In this document: piece by piece, positions 15,725 through 19,469 of the stretch | Position numbering within the stretch: position 1 is the first letter of the stretch | Layout of the letters: the number at the start of each line of letters is the position of its first letter | Assembly (NCBI GenBank): GCA_016285215.1 | Contig: JAEEQI010000024.1 | Coordinates: forward strand, 1-19,469 | Source: Bacteroidales bacterium | Lineage (GTDB): Bacteria; Bacteroidota; Bacteroidia; Bacteroidales; UBA932 | DNA length: 19,469 bases | Direction: 5' to 3' | Position numbers and translations under genes: made by a program | The notes under the pieces: generated by a model | The model's database searches: none | What the model saw: only the letters and a program-made list of their open reading frames with translations | What the model was told of the DNA's origin: nothing

Positions 15725-18700
15725 ATGAATCGCAAATTTATCCCCCTATTTTTGGGTCTTCTGGCGCTGAGCGCCTGTGAATATAACGGAGGAGAAGTCC
15801 CCGTACCTGAAGAAGGCAGCATCGTGGTGTCCAACCGCCTGTCCAACCAGCGTGTCAACTGCATCACGGAAGACGCCGGGGGGTTCATCTGGATGGGCAC
15901 CCAGCGAGGCCTCAACCGCTTTGACGGCCATGAATTCGTCCAATTCTTCTGCACGGACGACACCCTGGGTCTTCCAGACAATCAGATCTACGCCCTCCAC
16001 CCCGCCTCCAACGGCACCGTATGGGTAACGGCCGTGGGCGGCGCCGCCGTCTCCACAATGGAGGGAGTCTTTGTCCGCGTCCCCATCGAAGACGCCAACA
16101 TCAACCTCAACCAGATTATGGAAACCCGCAGCGGCAAGCTGCTCTTTTCCAACGGAACCAACCTGTTAACCTATAATGAGGGCCAGAACGTCATTAGACC
16201 GGCCATCCGGAATATGAACGCCTTCGGTGCCCAAGCTGTGTGCCTGGATGCCCAGGACCGCCTCTGGGTCATCACCGCCGGCGGCTGGGCCCTCAACTGC
16301 TACAGCGCAGAGGACTATTCCCTCCTGAGCACCACCCGCATCCCCTTCCAGGCATACCACATAGCAGACGGCAAAGACGGCACCATCTGGCTGTCCGGTA
16401 TGGGAGACTTGGGAATTTTAAGGGCCGAAGATGCCACGTGGCAGCCCCTTCCCTCCTCCATCCAGGCCGAGAAGCGCCTGATGGACGGCGATATCGACCA
16501 ACTCTACGCCCTGGACCCCGGCAATATGCTGCTGGGCACCATCGGCCACGGCTTTTTCCTCTATCAGAAAAGCCTGAACCGAGTTATCTTCCAGACCGAC
16601 GATGATTTCCCGTACGAAATGCCCGACGCAGAAATCCGCACCCTTTTCCGCGACAGCCGGGAGAACCTCTGGATGGGCACCACGGACAAGGGCTACAGCG
16701 TTTCCTACCATACCAAGAACCTGTTCAGCAGTAACAAGCCGCTGGTAAAGGAATTTGAGGACAAGACCGTCACGGCCCTTTGCCCCGACCAGGACGGCAA
16801 CCTCTGGATCAGCACCCTTATGGACGGCCTCTGGCGCTACGATCTGGAAACCCGCAAACTGGAACAGATCCCTTTGGAGCGCTTTATCCAGGACAACAGC
16901 CTGGGCTACATCCGTGTAAGCCGCATTTTCTGCGACACGGACGGTGATCTTTGGCTGGTTTTCACGGAAAAAATGCGTGTCATCCGCTGCCGCTGGAACG
17001 GAAAGCAACTGGTTGCTTCTGACGCCTTCTTCGTGTACTCCCCCATGGCCATCACCCAGGACGACCAAGGCTATATCTGGGTGGGAAACTACAGCCAGAA
17101 CCTCATCCGCTACAACAAGAACACCAAGGAGCAGAAGTACGTGAGTCTTGGAGATCAGTGGACGTATGTGGCCGATATGGCGATGAAGGAGCCCGGACGC
17201 CTCATAGTGGCCAGTTTCAACAATCTGCCCATGGAGGTGAACACCTACACCTTGGACGTCAAGAACATCCCCATCACTGAGGATGAATACAAAGATGCCG
17301 TGCGCCGCTCCGTGCTCATCCCCAACAAGCTCTTCAAGGACAGCACCGGAGATATGTGGCTGGGCACCATCACCAACGGCCTCATCAAAAACGACTACGA
17401 CACCAACCACAAACACGCCGTAGAAGGCCTCCCCTGCCTGGATGTCACTTCCATCGAAGAAGACCTCCAGGGCAACATCTGGGTCTCCACCATGGACGGC
17501 CTGGCCAAATACGACCGCACCAACGGCCGCTTCCGCTCTTATATGAAGGAAGACGGCACCGGAGGAGACCAATACAGCGACCGCGCCTCCTGCATCCTGC
17601 CCGACGGCACGCTGGTATTTGGCGGCACCCACGGTCTCACGTGGTTCCACCCGCTGGATGCCCCGGCCAAACGCACCGTTCCCCTGGCCTTCGAGTACCT
17701 GAGCATCCACAACCAGATGGTTCGGCCCTGCGAAGACGGTCCCATTGACAAAATCCTGGCCGCCAAGCCGGACATCACCATCCGCAACAACCACAACGCC
17801 TTCAGCATCACGTTCTGCGCCCTCGAGTACAGCGACTTTGAGCAAATCCGCTACGCCTACAAGCTGGAAGGCTTTGACAAAGACTGGGTTCGCATTAACA
17901 CCCAGCACAGCGTGTACTTCTCTAACCTGCCTCCGGGCAAGTACAAGTTCCGCGTGCGCATAGCCAACGCCAGCCAGAGCATCACCGCCACAGAAGAATC
18001 CCTCAACATCCGTGTGCTGCCGCCGTGGTACCGCAGCGGATGGGCAACCCTGGTCTGGTGTCTGCTAGGCCTCTTCCTGCTGGCCGTAGCCTTTACCTTC
18101 GTCCGGCACATCCGCCGCGTCCGCAAGGAAGCCGCCCGCCGCATCTGGCAAGTCCGCCGCGAAAGGGAAAAGGCCGAAGAAGCCCAAAAGGCCGAAAAGG
18201 AACTCAACAAGATCCAGCAGAACTACTTTGCCAACGTGGCACACGAGTTCCGTACCCCGCTCACAATGATTGCCGGCCCCGCCCAGCAGCTCTCCGACTC
18301 AGAATCCATCCAGGGTCCGGATAAGAAACTCATTGACATCATCCGCCGCAACGCCACCTGGCTGCTGTCGCTGGTGAACCAACTGCTGGACTTCAACCGC
18401 ATTGGCAACAGCAAGCTTCAGATGAAGGTGGCCCAGATGGATATTGTACAGCCCCTCAAGGATACGGCCGAACTCTTTGGCTTCAACGCCAAAACCAAGG
18501 GCATAGAACTCAACACCTATGGCCTGGAAGAACCCTTCACCATGTGGGTAGACGCAGACAAGGTGCAGAAGATAGTGATGAACCTGCTGTCCAACTCCCT
18601 CAAGTTCACCCCTGCCGGCGGCCGCGTCTCCCTCTCCTTCGACGTCCTGAGCCGGGCCGATGCCCTGCGCCGCTTCCCCCTCACAGAGGCCGACCAGGAT

Positions 18701-19469
18701 ACCCAGTGGGCCTGTATCAGCGTGGCAGACAGCGGGCCCGGTATCCCGGAAGACCAACTGGAAAAGATTTTCGAGCGCTACTATCAGTCCGAAGCCGGTA
18801 AGAAGTCCTATGGCTCCGGAATCGGCCTGTATTATGCCCGCGTGCTGTGTGCCCTGCACCACGGCTACATCAAGGCCTGGAACCGGCCCGAAGGCGGAGC
18901 CCTGTTCTCCATGGCCATTCCCGTGAACGAAGCCTCCTACACGGAGGAGGAGCGCACCACCCAGGCACCGCTGCTCCAGACCCATCAGCTGGCCCAGGAC
19001 ATTACGGACGAGAATGCGGAGGAAGAAGAGAACAAGAAGCACGTGGTGGTCATTGACGACGACATCGATATTGCCAACTACCTCAAGGTGATGCTCAAGC
19101 CTCAGTACAAGGTGAGCCTGTACTACGACGGCGAAAGCGCCCTCAAGGGAATGGCCGAAGACGCCCCCGACCTCATCATCTCCGACGTGGTGATGCCCGG
19201 AATGGACGGCTATGAGGTTTGCCGCCGCATCAAGGCCGACCTCCAGCTCAGCCACGTCCCCGTGGTGCTGGTTACCGCCAAGGTGGCTGTGGAGAACCAG
19301 GTGGAAGGCCTGGATATGGGTGCCGATGCCTATGTGACCAAGCCCTTCCAGCCGGCCTATCTGATGGCCCTCATCAAGTCCCTGCTGGAGAACCGTGAGA
19401 AGCTACACCGCCAGCTGGGCAGCGCCACTTCCACGGAAGACATAGCCCCCGAGGCCCTGTCACCGCGCG
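15725..19469 (+). CDS. Hybrid two-component system sensor/regulator, C-terminus cut by window edge
   Basis: The frame is open for 1248 codons to the edge. Residues 1-18 end in the perfect lipobox LSAC. The sensor (about 30-680) is a chain of reg_prop-type beta-propeller blades, each with an IWMGT/LWIST-like core (FIWMGTQRGLNRFDG, NLWISTLMDGLWRYD, YIWVGNYSQNLIRYN). It is followed by a Y_Y_Y domain (about 685-755) and one membrane helix (about 773-796). The cytoplasmic part has HisKA with His840 in AHEFRTP, HATPase_c with Asn953 in MNLLSNSLKF, DSGPGIP at 1002 and GSGIGL at 1030. A receiver follows, with acidic Asp1111-1113, phospho-acceptor Asp1154 and Lys1206. The expected AraC-type DNA-binding domain lies beyond the window. 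An in-frame ATG at 15707 is possible, but M at 15725 gives the better signal n-region. Third positions are strongly C-biased. It is divergent from the esterases and probably regulates this PUL. Confidence 0.95.
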   Translation, partial: MNRKFIPLFLGLLALSACEYNGGEVPVPEEGSIVVSNRLSNQRVNCITEDAGGFIWMGTQRGLNRFDGHEFVQFFCTDDTLGLPDNQIYALHPASNGTVWVTAVGGAAVSTMEGVFVRVPIEDANINLNQIMETRSGKLLFSNGTNLLTYNEGQNVIRPAIRNMNAFGAQAVCLDAQDRLWVITAGGWALNCYSAEDYSLLSTTRIPFQAYHIADGKDGTIWLSGMGDLGILRAEDATWQPLPSSIQAEKRLMDGDIDQLYALDPGNMLLGTIGHGFFLYQKSLNRVIFQTDDDFPYEMPDAEIRTLFRDSRENLWMGTTDKGYSVSYHTKNLFSSNKPLVKEFEDKTVTALCPDQDGNLWISTLMDGLWRYDLETRKLEQIPLERFIQDNSLGYIRVSRIFCDTDGDLWLVFTEKMRVIRCRWNGKQLVASDAFFVYSPMAITQDDQGYIWVGNYSQNLIRYNKNTKEQKYVSLGDQWTYVADMAMKEPGRLIVASFNNLPMEVNTYTLDVKNIPITEDEYKDAVRRSVLIPNKLFKDSTGDMWLGTITNGLIKNDYDTNHKHAVEGLPCLDVTSIEEDLQGNIWVSTMDGLAKYDRTNGRFRSYMKEDGTGGDQYSDRASCILPDGTLVFGGTHGLTWFHPLDAPAKRTVPLAFEYLSIHNQMVRPCEDGPIDKILAAKPDITIRNNHNAFSITFCALEYSDFEQIRYAYKLEGFDKDWVRINTQHSVYFSNLPPGKYKFRVRIANASQSITATEESLNIRVLPPWYRSGWATLVWCLLGLFLLAVAFTFVRHIRRVRKEAARRIWQVRREREKAEEAQKAEKELNKIQQNYFANVAHEFRTPLTMIAGPAQQLSDSESIQGPDKKLIDIIRRNATWLLSLVNQLLDFNRIGNSKLQMKVAQMDIVQPLKDTAELFGFNAKTKGIELNTYGLEEPFTMWVDADKVQKIVMNLLSNSLKFTPAGGRVSLSFDVLSRADALRRFPLTEADQDTQWACISVADSGPGIPEDQLEKIFERYYQSEAGKKSYGSGIGLYYARVLCALHHGYIKAWNRPEGGALFSMAIPVNEASYTEEERTTQAPLLQTHQLAQDITDENAEEEENKKHVVVIDDDIDIANYLKVMLKPQYKVSLYYDGESALKGMAEDAPDLIISDVVMPGMDGYEVCRRIKADLQLSHVPVVLVTAKVAVENQVEGLDMGADAYVTKPFQPAYLMALIKSLLENREKLHRQLGSATSTEDIAPEALSPR

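Noticed and set aside
16418..17908. Minus-strand open frame of 496 codons within the HTCS
   Set aside because: The plus strand encodes an unbroken propeller sensor here; the minus frame is a by-product of its C-ending codons. The same holds for 18299-19255.

Overview
The window looks like a polysaccharide utilization locus (PUL) from a member of the Bacteroidota, most likely the order Bacteroidales. The evidence is an adjacent SusC/SusD pair, a run of surface lipoproteins, a one-protein hybrid two-component system (HTCS), promoters with the Bacteroidetes -7 box TAnnTTTG, and no Shine-Dalgarno sequences. Genus cannot be told from the sequence. No RNA genes, CRISPR arrays or insertion sequences were seen, and no stretch longer than about 105 bases lacks a gene.

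Layout from right to left, in the direction most genes are read. At the right edge, on the plus strand, a large HTCS sensor/regulator (15725 to the edge, truncated before its expected AraC-type DNA-binding domain) is divergent from everything else. A 105-bp divergent promoter region separates it from a minus-strand pair of esterase lipoproteins, a type-B carboxylesterase and a CE1-family esterase, that overlap by ATGA. A second promoter at 13285-13340 drives the core operon: a CE1 esterase with an N-terminal immunoglobulin-like/CBM48-type domain, SusC, SusD, a DUF3823 lipoprotein and a repeat-containing lipoprotein that is probably a glycan-binding surface protein. A strong intrinsic terminator (4106-4139) follows. 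Only 34 bp later comes a family 3 glycoside hydrolase, then a DUF5703 (six-hairpin glycosidase-like) protein that runs off the left edge.

How the genes likely work together (inference). The surface lipoproteins and SusD capture an acylated plant glycan. SusC imports oligosaccharides. Three esterases of two unrelated fold families strip ester groups (acetyl, feruloyl or similar). The GH3 enzyme and perhaps the DUF5703 protein trim the backbone or side chains. The HTCS senses a periplasmic oligosaccharide and switches the promoters. The three-esterase content suggests an esterified xylan or similar hemicellulose, but no endo-xylanase or GH43 lies in the window, so the substrate is not proven.

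The most notable observations are: (i) a 28-29 bp element shared by the two minus-strand promoters, lying exactly 20 nt upstream of each -7 box, with an inverted degenerate copy in one of them, which is a strong candidate HTCS operator; (ii) three in-frame repeat insertions inside the DUF5703 gene; (iii) a terminator dividing the binding/import genes from the hydrolase genes; (iv) internal domain repetition in the surface lipoprotein; (v) a carboxylesterase that seems to lack an internal segment; and (vi) a perfect lipobox on the HTCS.
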